A DNA stretch of 64,000 nt from Rostratula benghalensis (lineage: Eukaryota; Chordata; Aves; Charadriiformes; Rostratulidae): positions 95,309 to 159,308 of the forward strand of contig VXAI01000049.1 in NCBI GenBank assembly GCA_013399305.1. The letters run 5' to 3'. The notes beneath the pieces are model-generated. The model did no database searches. It saw only the letters and a list, made by a program, of their open reading frames with translations, and was not told where the DNA came from. Positions within the stretch are counted from its first letter, which is position 1; each line of letters opens with the position of its first letter. The position numbers and the translations under genes were made by a program. Positions 1-12,313 of this stretch are shown piece after piece.

Positions 1-390
1 GAAAGGCTGAGGGAGCTGGGTCTCTTGAGCTTGGAGGAGACTGAGGGGTGACCTCCTGAATGTTTCTAAATCTGGAAAGGGTGAGTGTCAGGAGGATGGA
101 GCCAGGCTCTTCTCAGGGACAGGCAATGATAGGACAAGGGGCAATGGGTGCAAGCTGGAACACAGGAGGTTCTACTGAAATGAGGAAAAACTTCTTCATG
201 GTGATGGTGAGGGAGCACTGGCAGGGGCTGCCCAGAGAGGTGGTGGAGTCTCCTTCTCTGGAGACATTCAAACCCCTCCTGGACACGTTCCTGTGTGACC
301 TGCTCTGGGTGTTCCTGCTCTGGCAGGGGGATTGGACAGGATGAGCTTTCAAGGTCCCTTCCAATCCCTGAGAGTCTGTGATTCTGTGTG
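1..390 (+). mobile_element. CR1 LINE 3' fragment, cut by the window edge
   Basis: The block holds the CR1 3' region: the end of the ORF2 reading direction, the [16 protein letters not shown] peptide (about 230-265) and a terminus ending in ATTCTGTG at 381-388. CR1 is the main avian non-LTR retrotransposon, and copies usually lack the 5' end. The first bases (GAAAGGCTGAGGGAGCTGGG) are a usual internal CR1 segment, so the copy continues to the left of the window. It is very close to the copy at 40417-40733; both read CTCAGGGACAGGCAATGA where other copies carry a longer TGGTGCCCAGTGACA-type segment. Short open frames here are decayed ORF2 remnants, not genes. Confidence 0.9.
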
Positions 391-2731
391 ACACGCTACC
401 CCTTGCAAGCATTTTCACTGCCTAAGTCAGTTTTTGAAAAGAAGTCCAGCAAGAGATGCTACGGCCAAGATCTCAAGTGTAATATTACCAGAGATACGAC
501 ACCCGCCTACTCCTGCAGAGGAAAAATGCTCCCCAGGTGACTGAAATTTCCTTTTAGTCAGTGTCAGTAAACAGCAACAGAAATCAAAAGTCACAAGGGT
601 ACAATTGTCATTAGTATGTAAATTTTAAAAGCTCAGTCAAAAATATCAATACTTTCCACTTAATTTATTACTATATAAAGATGGATGATAGTAAAGTGAA
701 ACATTGATTTTCAATGCCCTTTAAAAAATGGTGATGAAGAAAATACTCAAGGACAACTACTTCAAAATACAATAATTAATTTTGAGTCTGTGTATTTTTT
801 ACAACTGCTTGTTCGGTTCAATCCTCTTTGATTGTCTTTTTTTTTTTTTTTTTATAATGAAGAAAAGGAATAGACCATTTATGTAAAGGGCCATTTCAAA
901 ATTGATTAGATGTAAAGACAGGTTAGCATTTTTACAGTATTGACAGAAAACCATTAACCAAGCAGCCTATAGACACGGTCACTGAAAGTTAATCGAAGTG
1001 AATAGTAATTTGGTGGGGCTTTGCGTGACAGTCAGCCAAGCTCACGGCTTTTATTCACACATTTTGGTTGTAACTGATCTCTCAGAAGCATTCAGCTGTC
1101 CCTTTTGAAGGCAGTGTGGATAATGACTTCTTGATTGTGATCACTGAATTTAAACATTTTTGATAGCGGGCAACTATAGTCACCTGCTTGTTTCTCTCAA
1201 ATTAACTTCAAGTTCGCACAGAGACCTGGATTTCAAAGCACTGTAAGTACTGTCTTGGGGAATAACTTCTCTTTGCTTATTTACCTTGCAGATTACTTGA
1301 GTCTACCTTGCAAGATAAGGTGGAAGCTAAGGAATTATTTTCAAGGAAACAATACTGGGGGTCATTTTAGGTCGACGGTTCCGCCACAATTTCTGCACCA
1401 CCTGAGAAATACCACATGCTTGCAGCACACACCTTCTTCTTCACAGTGATAGCCTGTGTCTGACCACTTCTGCAAGTGGTTCTGGGGTAGGAAACAGCCA
1501 GCAGAAGCAACACAACCTGCAGGGCAAACTGGATAGAGGGTCTGATCAAGGGGACACACAATTTAATAATGGAGGTAGCAAATAAGCACATTGTCTTCCC
1601 CTCGTACAGTTACACTGCAGATTATGAAAATCAGGGCAATTTAAAAAAAAAAAAAACAACTTTTTTTTTTTTTTTTTACTCTTCTTCACACACTTAATGT
1701 TACCTTTGTTTCACTTTAACTCTCCTAGGGCATTACTTCAAGAAAATGCACTGCAGGTACTTTTGAATTTTATTTTATTAAGAATATAGGCCGCAGCTTC
1801 CGCCTGGGTACAGCACAGCTCCGTCCCGCATTGCAGGGATGCAAAATGTGGACCTTCAGGCTTCTTTCCAGATTTGAAATATTCAATCAACTAGCAACCC
1901 TGTTGACATCTTCCTGGAAAAAGTTCATTCTAGATAATTACGCTTCTGATAAAAGTTTTATTTGCTAGCATCTGTAATGTCATGAACTTAATACATAAAA
2001 GCTGAAAGCAGGGTTGAATTTTATTTGCATTTTCTGCACCCTGGCTTGCATGCCCGCTTGAAGGTTTCAGCAGTGACACCACTGAGCTGGAGAACAACGT
2101 CCTTGTAAAGCTAATTTGTTTCCTGCCTTATTCTCACAACAAAACCCCAAAGGATGGAGCATTTTGAGACAATTTCCTGAGCCATTCTGAGGGAAAGCCC
2201 TGCTTTCCACCAAGCCCTTCAGTGGAAATACCCTGTGCCTTTGCTGGATTCGGAGAGGAACTGACCCCAGCGAGGCCATCTGGAAGGACCACTGAGAAAA
2301 AGTTTTTATTTCGATGCACCTTTCTCTGGAAGTAGTTTTTAATACAGCAGGAGGTGGCCAGTTGGCCCCTGATTCCTACTAAAAGCCCGTGTTACTCAAG
2401 CGATGGGGATGCACAAAGCCAGTCTGCAACGAGCAGCTACGAGCTCCAGGAGTCACTGGGGAGCGACCACGTTAATCCTCCAAAGAAAAAGGCAAAGGCC
2501 ACTGCAGAGTGCTCCAAAAACACCTTTGGGATTTTTTGCTGAAGGTCAAAATTTGGCCCTTGGGCAGTTAATAGGGAATTTATATCTATATCTCTCTATA
2601 TATAAATATATATATGTCCAGTGAGAGAGACAAACTAGTAATTAGGATAATCAACAACTATCCAGCAGCTTTGGGAGGCAGAGCTGCCTGTGCACACCAC
2701 AGCAACAGCAAGAATCACTTTGCCTGGTTAA
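391..2731. other. Unique noncoding stretch
   Basis: No gene is recognised. The stretch is AT-rich with a T-run near 838-853, an A14-CAAC-T17 snapback at 1643-1677 and a TA/TC-rich run near 2580-2617. A good splice-acceptor-like sequence (TTTACCTTGCAG) ends at about 1290, but no convincing exon follows it. Confidence 0.6.
1643..1677. repeat. A14-CAAC-T17 snapback homopolymer pair
   Basis: Fourteen A residues (1643-1656), a four-base spacer and seventeen T residues (1661-1677) form a perfect 14-bp A:T hairpin. It may be two homopolymers that met by chance, or the fused tails of two decayed insertions. Confidence 0.8.
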
Positions 2732-2736
2732 CTCCA
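2732..2736. repeat. Left target-site duplication of the solo LTR
   Basis: CTCCA directly before the TG end of the LTR; the matching copy is at 3488-3492. Confidence 0.85.
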
Positions 2737-3487
2737 TGTCCTGGTAAAAATGAACCAATTTTCTGTTCAGTAATCTTACTGTTTTCAGCTGGGCCTCTTC
2801 TAACTGACTCAACTCTGGAATGCCCAGCAGGTTGTTCAGAAACTGTTCCCTCTCGGGGTGCTCAGCCCTGATCCCACCCAGGGGTGGTGCAGAGAGGCCC
2901 TGGCTGATCCTGATGGCTGGAACAGCCAAGGGCAGGGAATGGAGGTGTTTGCCCCCTTGGAGGGGGGGAAGGGGAAAAGCCTCCAGGGGTCACCCCTGTG
3001 GGGAGGAGGGGACAGGACAGGGGACCCCAAACTGACCAACGGGGGGATTCCATCCCATCCACATCCTGCTCAGGAGAAAAGCTGAGGGATCCAAGGGTCA
3101 ACTCTCTCCCTTCCATGGCTGGAGTCTGAGGAGGACCCTGTCTGTTCCTCTGCCTTTGATCCCCACCCCAGCATTCCTGACTCCAGAGCTGGAATCCAGC
3201 TCCTGTCGCTCACCCAGTCCAGGCTGGGACTTTGCCCTCTGCCTGCTGGTGACTCCACTGTCATCCTGGGAGCTTGATATGGTTTTGTGTATGTTGTAAC
3301 TATTTCAATATTTTCTTCCTTTTGTTTTTGTTTTAATTTTAATAGTTCATTAAAGTAGCTCAGTTCATTCTAAACTCATAATCCTCCTTATCCTCTTCCT
3401 CTCCTTTCTTTTCTTTTTTTTTTGGGGGAGGAGGAGGAAGGGCCATCTGTCAGCCTGGTTTGGGTAAATTTGGCTGAAACCCTGACA
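2737..3487 (+). mobile_element. Solo LTR of an endogenous retrovirus, ERVL-like
   Basis: The 751-bp element begins TGTCCTGG and ends CCCTGACA, the usual TG...CA LTR ends. It is flanked by an exact 5-bp duplication, CTCCA, at 2732-2736 and 3488-3492. A polyadenylation-type ATTAAA lies at 3349-3354. A second copy, inverted and truncated, is at 37864-38290, which confirms it is interspersed. Five-base target duplications are typical of class III (ERVL) elements, so that class is inferred from the duplication and not from sequence comparison. No gag, pol or env follows, so this is a solo LTR left by LTR-LTR recombination. Its middle (about 2958-3050) is strikingly G-rich. Small open frames inside it are not genes. 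Confidence 0.85.
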
Positions 3488-3492
3488 CTCCA
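3488..3492. repeat. Right target-site duplication of the solo LTR
   Basis: CTCCA directly after the CA end of the LTR; it matches 2732-2736. Confidence 0.85.
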
Positions 3493-6400
3493 TCACACAA
3501 ACGTTATGAAGAGCAACTGCTGAAGAGCTGCCCCCACCAGCGCTCAGAGGGACAGGAGGTGCTCCCTGCTTCTCAAGGTGTTACAGCTGGAAGGGCATTT
3601 TAAAGAGAACAAAATGAGAAGGGGGGGGTCACAGTTCCCCATCAAAGGTTCAACCTGAAGTTGGAATACCTGGACCTCGCAAAAAGGCTTGGTGTGAAAA
3701 GAGTAAAATCGTTTCCTTATTTGTCTTGAAAGGAAAAAGAGCAGAAAGGAGTTCAATGACGCCAAAAAGCTTGGAGGCATGCAAACTCAGAAACACGAAC
3801 TAAAGGCTGTCTCAACCTACACTCAAAGCCTTCCCCAAGTAAATATCTTCCTTGCCTGCCTCTTTATTAGCAAATGCTCTGAACCCTGACCCAGCTTAGA
3901 AAAATTTAATATTTTTTTCCCCCTAAATACTTTAAAAAACACATTCAAGAGGCCTGGTGGAGTCAGGAAGTCTGGTGAGAGGTAATTTGACATCTGAAGT
4001 ATTTCAAGGCCAATATGGAAAGCTATTCAAAGGCTTCTTTGGAGGTACATCAGTCAAGAGACCACTTCTTACCACAGAGATGGCGTTGGAAACGGAGATA
4101 ACTTTCAGAAAGCTATGAGACAGAGCAAGGGAACCACAGTGAATGTCACATCTCAATCTAAGATGTCTACAATTAAGACAATTATCTTGGTAATAGGCCC
4201 ATTTCCACACCTGTACAGGCATTTAGAATTTATTAAAAATGATAAGCGTAAACAACGAACATGGTGTAAAAGCTTCCCCCTGCTAATTCGCTTGCACTGA
4301 TTAAGATTTTACGGGATGCTTCTAAATCGGAATGGCAGCCCCACGCTCCACGGTGAGGGCTTCGCAGCTCGGGGTCCGCAGAGCTTTGGTTAAACAAGGG
4401 CCTTTCAGGACTCTGCAGTGGAAAACAGCCTTTCTTTCGTTCGAGATAACGTGTGGATGATTTAATTATCCTTTGTTGTCCACGCAATGTGGCTTAAAAT
4501 AAAGCGGCCCTGCTTTTGCTTTGCTTTCTCTTTGCTTTCCCCCTGCCTCTAATTACCTACTATATTCTGGGGTTGCCATCTTGCAAAGGAATGCCCAAGT
4601 TGTGCCTGAAACGTAATCAGCAGCAGAAAAAGGAAAAAATTAATAATTTGCAGAAGCTGTTTGTCATCACGGCCCGTCACCGTAGGTTACAGACAATTAA
4701 AACTATTGTTGTGTTGTGCAGGGACTGGTCTAGGATGGGGCAGCACAATCTGAATGCAGATACAGTACCCCAAAGCACCCACGTTTTTCACCTTTAAATA
4801 CGTATTTAACATTACATTTCTCATCTATTGACGTAGCTGCATCTGTGGCACTCATCTGCTAGTGTTAATGAGAGCGTGAGACATAATTCAGTTGAAGGCC
4901 CAGCCGGGCAGTCGCTCCCACAGGCAAGGAGCATCGCCTGGGTCAGGCCTCCAGGTCTTAAAACTCAGCTCTGTGGCCTCAGTTCTTAACTTCACAAAGT
5001 GAATGTCAGATCAAGTTCCTTTTTTTTTTTTTCCTCCCCCTCTGGAATTACACACACAAACCTGCGACTTCATGACTTGTTCCTTAAAGAAAAAATAAAT
5101 TAAAATAATAAAATCTTTCTTCTGCCATTGGCATTTTTTTAGTACAAGCAGCTCTTCTTACCAGCTGCAGAATTTTTTTTTTTATTTGATGGCTCCTGGG
5201 CTCAGGTTTCCAACATTAGAGAAACTTTGAGTAATATCAGAAATATGACCTTGTCCCAGTACAACGCTGCACTCCAAGATGCCCCTTCTGTGCCTGGCTG
5301 TTCCCCAGCACCTCTGGTGAGGAACCCATGGAGAGGGAACTGAGCCAGGGCAAGGACAACCGAACCAACCACAACTTTGCCCCCAGGCAAAGAGAGATGG
5401 GTACTAAAAGAAATCTGCACTGTCAATGGTAGAAACAACCCGGGTCCTGCTGCAGCACCATTTATCAGGAGGGTAAAGGAGCTCCCACAGGTTGTACCCT
5501 CCTGTTCTCCAGTGCAGCCATCCCTCAGAAGATGCTTTTCTCTCCATCACCCACCACCATTTACAACCCAGGCCCTTCCCTGGAGGCCCCCATTCCGCTG
5601 GAACCTCCATTGCTTTAGCTCTCAGCCCCACCAGTTATGCTTCACAAAGATTTTTATCCACCGGCAAATCTCTTGCTAAAGGCTTGCTAATGCGGTGCTG
5701 ATTGGAGAGATAGCTAATGCCCTGTTGCCAAGTGATTTCTACTCTAATTGCATTTTAAGTCTCTTTTAATTGGGCCTGTAAAAGTCTCGCTTTTACTGTA
5801 AGTGGAATGGAGTTATTCTCTGTGTGCTATTAGCTCTCGCACAAAGTATGTTCTGAAGAGGATTTCGTATGGCAGCATGGCCTTTCCATTCCTTACTTTG
5901 AAGGAAAAGATTAGCCAACGCTTTGGATATTACCTTTTAAATGGTGGCTCTGTAATTACAAATCTTTCCCTTCCACCCGAATTCTTTAAAATTCCACTTA
6001 TGAGACCCAGTGGATGACACCAGCCTAGTCCTCACTAATAGCTGCCGACCTTTAGCTGCAGGCTGATGTTTTCCTGGGTTTTCAGGAATGAACCCCAATG
6101 TTCTGCCTCATCGCAAGCGGCTTCATCTCTCTGCACACTCCTAAGTTCAAACTTTCTGCTCTGTCTCGTCGGTATTCACAAAGCCCACATATATTAAGGC
6201 CATACTTCCATTGACTTTGCTTTTAATATTAAACAGGCAGTACATGATACCCTCAGTATTGACTCTACTAAGTCCTTTAATGACCCTTTTGTGGCTTCAC
6301 TTTAATTTACGCTTTGAAGGAAAACTGCCGTATTATGAGTCAGGGGTGAGAGAGAATATTGCTTATATTAAAGATCTGTATAAAAAGAATATCATCTCTG

Positions 6401-8462
6401 ACCTACTAAGGCAAAGTTGAACACTCAAAATAATTCCTACTGTAAGGCACATGAAAAATATTATTATGGAATGCACAGGCTTTCATCGGACAAGGAAGAT
6501 TTAAGGATTTCATTGTTTATGTACATAAGAGGAAAAGGCTTACAGTTTTTTGTTTTTCCTTGCAGCCAAGCTGCAACAGAGCCAGTTGTCCAAAGTCAGA
6601 ATATATGTCCTTATCTTGAAATCCATGTAATTTCACAGATCTGAAGTGCTGCACAAGAGTGTATTAAAAACATCAACTGTTGAGAGACATCTTGAGTCCT
6701 TAAACCTTACAGGTCGCATTAAAGACAGAGTTTCAGAACTTCCCAGGCCCTGCTGGTTTCGGTGAAAGCCTGAATAATTCAGTGAGGCTCTGTTTGTGTG
6801 TATCAGAGCCTGTGGCAGAGCTAAGCACGTCGTAATGAGACAGGAGCAGCTCTGTATCACAGCGAGGGATGACATGGGCTAACGGCTTTGGCTACAGCAG
6901 AAAGTGCGAGATTTGAATTGACTGCAGTGAACCGCAAGGGTGAGATTTGGGGTCCATCTGAGGCGTATTCCCTCAGGGGAAGAAACACTTCAGAAAGGAC
7001 ATTCTGGAGTCTGTCAAGGAGACTGCGAGCTCTCCAGCCTGCTCCCAAAGGGCAGCGGCTGGGGATGGACGGGGAAAGTCCTGCCTGGCAGGGCCTGGGG
7101 CTCCCATGGCTTCACTGTTTCCAGCTTAGAGACAAGCACCTAAAGGGAGAAGTCTGAAGGCTCCTACTACGTGCCCAGAAGGTGCTTGAGACACTGAGCA
7201 GATGAAATAAATAAAAATAAAAATGAAAAAAAAAAAAAGGGTGAAAGACTCACAGGTCAATGACGCATCGAGAAATGCTGAAAGAATTTAAAGGCAGGGG
7301 ACAGATTCAGAATGTGGTTTAAATCACTAAATAAGCACACAGGCCAGGAGGATGCCCTGCAAAAAGCTGATGAGCCGTATGGCCACCACCTAAGCCATTC
7401 CAAAGCAGCTTCTGCAATAATAAAGGCTTATTACTTGGGAAATCGCAGTGAACTGTAAGAACATTGTGGAAGGCTAAGGAACACTTAGAAAATTTTATTT
7501 TACGAAACTTCCTCAAATAGCAGTTGGGAAGAAACTCAATACTAACAGGCGCTGGTCCAGTGAAACTGAATTGCATTGGATGACAGGTAGAAAAAGTGCA
7601 ATTATCACACTTTTCCTGTGAGTCTGAACAATCTCCTGCCATCTCTGCCAGCCTAACTTCAGTTATTGACTACATCTTTGAATTGGAAAAAGAGAAGCAA
7701 GTTCATCTGAAAGTGAATCTACTGGAAGGATGATATTTCTCTATAAAGATCAAAGGCAGAGAAATACACACATATATATGTGTATGTGTATATGAATTGC
7801 ATCTGGTGCACTGGTTCTTCTCATCTGGCCAACACTCCATAATGCAATTATGTTCAGATAAAAACGTGAAACACACCTTAGCATTTCCCAACAGGGAGTC
7901 TGTGCTGTAAATTCCCAAGCAGCAGCAACCCTCTCCCTGACCCAGCCACTCACCCTCAAGCTCAAACCGACCGTTAATGTCTATTAACTGAGTCCTACCT
8001 CGGTCAGGGAACCAAAGCAAGGCTTTTCTTTTTTTTTTTTTCCAAGGCAAGCGAGGCCTGGAGTCTCTCAGCCAAACAACAAGGACCAAGAAGTCTGTTA
8101 TAGTTATACTGACCCTTTCCCAGCCAGCAACTTCCAGAACCAGAATAAAGCCTGGCAAAATGCAGCTGGGCAAACGTTCACATAAGATGCTAATTTATTT
8201 TTTTTTAATTTTTTTTTTTACTTTCTTCACGTTGTAAAAATCTTCAGTTGAAAAACAGATGTGGAAGAAATGTCTCAGCAGCCTGGAAGGAACAAGGCTA
8301 CTTGTCGTTAAGGGGGGCAAACAAGACTTTTTTGGGGCTTCTCTGTAAGTGCACTACTGATTTGGAATGGTTTAGAGGAGAAGGATCAACCTGAATAGCA
8401 AACAGTTGGCCTTCCTGTGCCTGAGCTCAGCAGGCACTGGTTCTTAGAGTACATAGTGCCAT
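3493..8462. other. Unique noncoding stretch, about 5 kb
   Basis: No gene is recognised. It holds homopolymer runs (near 5019-5032, 7227-7238, 8030-8042 and 8195-8220), a 16-bp ACAC/AT/GTGT palindrome at 7768-7783 and a conserved-looking block at 5660-5960. A very strong polypyrimidine-AG (TTTTTTGTTTTTCCTTGCAG) ends at 6565, but no well-supported exon follows. Open frames of up to 156 codons on the minus strand near 7703-8173 resemble nothing I know. Confidence 0.6.
5660..5960. promoter_or_regulatory. Candidate conserved noncoding element
   Basis: This is a repeat-free block without homopolymers. It is dense in short AT-core motifs such as GCTAATGC, TAATTG and CTGTAATTAC, and has balanced composition, as seen in vertebrate developmental enhancers. 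That is only an inference from texture, since no alignment was possible. Confidence 0.2.
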
Positions 8463-8764
8463 CTGAAGGGTGGGCTGAAGGAGGATGGAGCCAGACTCTT
8501 CTCAGTGGTTCCCAGTGACAGGATGAGGGGCAATGGGCACAAACTGGAACATGGGAAGTTCCATCTCAACATGAGGAGGAACTCATGGCCCTGGCAGAGG
8601 CTGCCCAGGGAGGGTGTGGAGTCCCCTTCTCTGGAGACCTTCAAGCCCCTCCTGGATGCAGCCCTGAGTGATGTGCTCTGGGCAACCCTGCTTTAGCAGG
8701 GGAGTGGGACTGGGTGAGCTCTAGAGCTCCCTTCCAACTCTGAAAATTCCCTGATCCTGTGATC
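8463..8764 (+). mobile_element. CR1 LINE 3' fragment
   Basis: It contains the CR1 segments GGAGGATGGAGCCAGACTC, the block ending in CTGCCCAGGGAGGG, and a terminus near CTGATCCTGTGATC. Its TGCTTTAGCAGGGGAGTGGG segment marks the same subfamily as the minus-strand copies at 45004-45089 and 45257-45543. It lacks about 20 bases around 8580, after ATGAGGAGGAACT, compared with 45257-45543. It is 5'-truncated, as is usual for CR1. Confidence 0.9.
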
Positions 8765-11233
8765 TTTGCTGTTGTAATTAATGTTTTGAAAAATATTCTA
8801 AACTAGGGTTACTCATAAGTAGGAACAGAATGAAGATGACTTCTCTTCAAATAAAGGAATGATATTTAGTGACTCTACAGCAAAGGGGATGTGTTGTGGT
8901 TTTTTTACAGTATTCCATTGCCAAGGAGCTGTAGTTTTGGACTAAAATGCTTCGTTGGGCTCAAGAACGTCCTTGTGGTTGGCGCTGTACAAACACATGG
9001 GGATGAGGAGGGACAGTCCTAGGAGCCCAGAAAACGGAGAGGAGCAGGCGGTGGTGAGGGTGGGGACACAGCCACCGAGGAGCTGTCACATTCTGTAGGG
9101 GTGCGACAGCAGAGGACAGCTTGGAGAAGGAATCTGATGGAGACCTTCTGAAGGTGAGCTGGGTGCCAGGTGGGTGAGGGATTTTTTGGGAGTGCCTGAT
9201 TGCTGAGGTGCATTCAGGGCCAGGGGGGCTGCACATTAGTGTCTGGTGATTCCCTGATTCCATGAACTGCTGAGGACCAGTGCTTTGCCCTAAAAATACT
9301 TCACCAAGGGGCTGCATCCCTCTAACACCTCACAAGGGAAGCTGTTAAGGAAATCCCTGCTTTTGTCTCTGAATTCTGCAGTCATGGCCCTGTGTAAGAA
9401 CCTCAACACTGAGAAAGACCAGAGCTGCTGACTGGAGCTCATGCCTAAAGCAAAGGGAGGGCTCCGTGTCTGCCAGGCAGATGCTGTTCCTGCCCTCACA
9501 CCAACCAGAGTGACCTTGCAGCCATGTCCCCTCCAATGGGCTCAACCTGTCCCATTTCCCAGCAGGATATGGACATTACACCTCATCAGATTCCCACAGG
9601 AAGGCAAAAGCAGCCCAGCCTGGGTTCACCTTACTTTCACTGTGCTCCTAAGTGGGTGACACTGTACCCCCAGGATCATCCCTGCAGATGCCAGCAGGGC
9701 TCAGAGCTTGTCAGGACACACCTCTGTGGTGTGTTAGTACAGGTGAGGACCACGCTTTTGAGGTGAACCCATCCCAACCACCGCTGCTCCCCTGTGCTTC
9801 GGAGCAGAGAGCCACTGCATGAACAGGGATCCTCTCCAAAAACCCCAGGTTTGGGGCTATTTCCTTGATAAATGCCACCGTTTAAAAGCAGGGGACGAAG
9901 TTGGGCAGCTCTTCCATAATAAATACACAACTGCAGCATGAATTTTTGCTGAATGAAAGGCTGCAGACTTTAGCCCATTAATTTTACAAATGTCTTGCCT
10001 TCAAATGCTACAGTAATTAGCTTAACTCCTTCACACTTTAAGATGCTTTAAAGTGTGCAGCAGGAATGTCTTAGATTTTAGGGCAAAGCTAATTTAAACT
10101 TCACTAGCAGTGTGATCTCTTGGGATACTGCAGGCAATATTGATTTTTATCTGCAAACTCTCTTCTCTTAACTGTTGCCAAGGTTTTAGATCTTATCATA
10201 ATGAATTCACAAATATTTATGGAAACTATAACTCAAATATGCATCAGTAAAAATTAAACATATTTTACACAAGGTAACACCAGAGCCAGTTTATATAAAT
10301 AAGAGTTCTCAGCCAGTTCAGCAGGCTGATTTGTCACATTTAGAAAAAAAAAAAAAATCACCTTTAAATCCTGACAAAGCTGTCTCATAAAGGAAAGCTA
10401 AATCTGTGGTTAGGGCCTGAGACCTCACAGGCTCAAGGAACCCCGTATCTCTCCATCCTCTACGTTTCTGGGGAACATGAAATTTTCCCAGGGTTATTGA
10501 TCTGACTATGGGAATACTCTGGACACCAAAACGATGCAGGTAAAATAATACTCATTGAAACTTTTCAGGAAAAAAAAAAAGAAAATAATAAGGAAACGCA
10601 ATATGAGAACTCATCAACTTCTGGATGTTACAGACATGGAACTTGTTCAGTGTAATAAAAGAATCATGGGAAAAGCAGAGGCAGAGCAAAGCAAAGAAGG
10701 TACTCAACATTTCCATGGCATATAAACCTAAATTCAGTATTTTAAGTGTGAATGTCTACTGTTAGCCCTGCAACCCCCAAGATGCCTACAGCATATGCAT
10801 GTCATTCATGATTTTCTACAGTTCTAATTCAGCGTGCTGCTCGAGTTGTTGGGAGAAAATTTGTGGGGACAAAGGGTAACAATGAACAATGGTAAAATTA
10901 ACCTTGCAGTAACCGAGGCTGGAATCCATCTTGGCTCCAGATAAACACAGATAAATGGATTTATACGTTCTTTGCTCTGGAGTTTGTGTTTGACCCAAAT
11001 TACACTAGTTAAGGGTTTACCCCTGCATGGACAGTAGCAATGCAGGAATCTTTAATCTCATGCTGCTTCTATTTTAGCTTGGCCTAATTGATGTTAACTG
11101 GCAATGCTTCTCATTATCCCTGTAACACCATCACTCCTATGTCACTGACTGGTTTTCTGCCCACTTTGCACTTCTTGACAGACTAAATTAGCCTATACAG
11201 AGGTCTGGGCTGCTACAGCTTGGATTTAGGATA
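8765..11233. other. Unique noncoding stretch
   Basis: No gene is recognised. The first kilobase (about 8990-9900) is relatively GC-rich with short open frames on both strands that look like chance. From 9950 onward it is AT-rich, with a small 9-bp-stem hairpin at 10032-10057. Confidence 0.55.
10032..10057. repeat. Short hairpin, 9-bp perfect stem
   Basis: CACACTTTA (10032-10040) and TAAAGTGTG (10049-10057) are exact complements around an 8-base loop. This is short enough to be chance. Confidence 0.75.
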
Positions 11234-11350
11234 ACAGTATCACTGAATGATTGAGGCAGGAAGGGATCTCTGGAGTTCATCTGGTCCAACCTCCCTTTTT
11301 CTGCAGGGCCACCTGGAGCTAGTGGCCCAGGACCGTGCACAGATGCACGT
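11234..11350 (-). mobile_element. CR1 LINE 3' end, older copy
   Basis: Read on the minus strand, the block ends in the CR1 terminus: the complement of CACTGAATGATTGAGGCAGG followed by AAGGGATCTCTGGAGTTCATCTGG. The GTGGCCCAGGACCGTGCACAG segment belongs to an older CR1 group. Only about 115 bases remain recognisable. Confidence 0.8.
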
Positions 11351-12186
11351 CCCAGACCTTTAAAAGTTATTCTGGCAAAAGGAGGATGTTAGAAATGGAA
11401 TGGTTATCAGAGAGAACAGATATGCAGGATGCATGGGTTATAAAAAGAGCACATCTGGTATACACTTACGATGAACCACGTCCACACGTGACTGTCTACT
11501 GTACACACAAGTCCATGGAGCAAATATAGACCCTCAGTCATCAGCAGAGCCCTATAAGGTGTAGGGTAAAGCTTCTAATTGGTAGCTGTAGACATCTATG
11601 GGTGATGAAAACAGTTTTTACCACCTTTTCCTACTGCTTTGGAGTAGGTTATCGCTCAGTAGATGCCTTGTGCTATCACAAACACTGGACATGCGGGTCT
11701 ATTACCTTTAAAGTCCTCCACTACGTTTTTAAACCACTTGTTCTCTGGTTATTTTCTTGACTGGATTTTTTTCAGTTCCTTTAACTCCAACAGAAACGAA
11801 CAACTGTATGAGCTACATCATTAGCTGGGATTATTTCCCCCCTCCCCAACATACTAATGACTAAGCTGTCAGTCCTGCCTTGATCTGTTATGCAAGTCAA
11901 ATGAAAAACAGGGAAGGAAAACACCCTACCAGCATTTGAAATACATATTCCTTCCCTATGTTGTTTTGAGTTACACACTGTGTTGCACAACCCGCTATTT
12001 TCTAGGCCTTCTTGGATTTTTTCTTTTTCCACTCTCTGTGCTGTGGCCGCTGTTGGAATTATGCTGCAGCCCACCAGGATTGAGGGCTAGGTACTTCTCA
12101 TAATGCGAGGTCAAACTAAATGAAAGTCGGAGCCCCACCAGTTCTCACAGCTGAATTCCAACACTGGATATGACATGGCCAAGGGG

Positions 12187-12313
12187 AAAATATTGGATTT
12201 ATTTTTATGAGTTAGTCATAACCCTAATGCCCTTAAGAGGTACTGTGAGAAGTGAATCCATTCATAAGGCCAACAAGGTCACTTTTAACTTGTAAAAATA
12301 AATCCAATATTTT
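12187..12313. repeat. Perfect 21-bp inverted repeat forming a 127-nt hairpin
   Basis: The left arm 12187-12207 (AAAATATTGGATTTATTTTT plus A) is the exact reverse complement of the right arm 12293-12313, across an 85-base spacer. Inside the arms, AGTTA (just right of the left arm) and TAACT (just left of the right arm) can extend the stem after a small internal loop. Taking TTGGATTTA as the inner terminus, a TA dinucleotide sits outside both ends, which would suit a small Tc1/mariner-type MITE. That TA is also part of the repeat, so this is weak evidence. Confidence 0.8.

Noticed and set aside
2651..3264. Several overlapping frames of 60-92 codons on both strands
   Set aside because: They lie in the GC-rich part of the solo LTR and recur in its inverted copy; no retroviral gene is present.
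6566..6650. Coding exon after the strong acceptor at 6565
   Set aside because: Frames meet stops early or lack a good donor (GTAATT only); kept as a note within the stretch.
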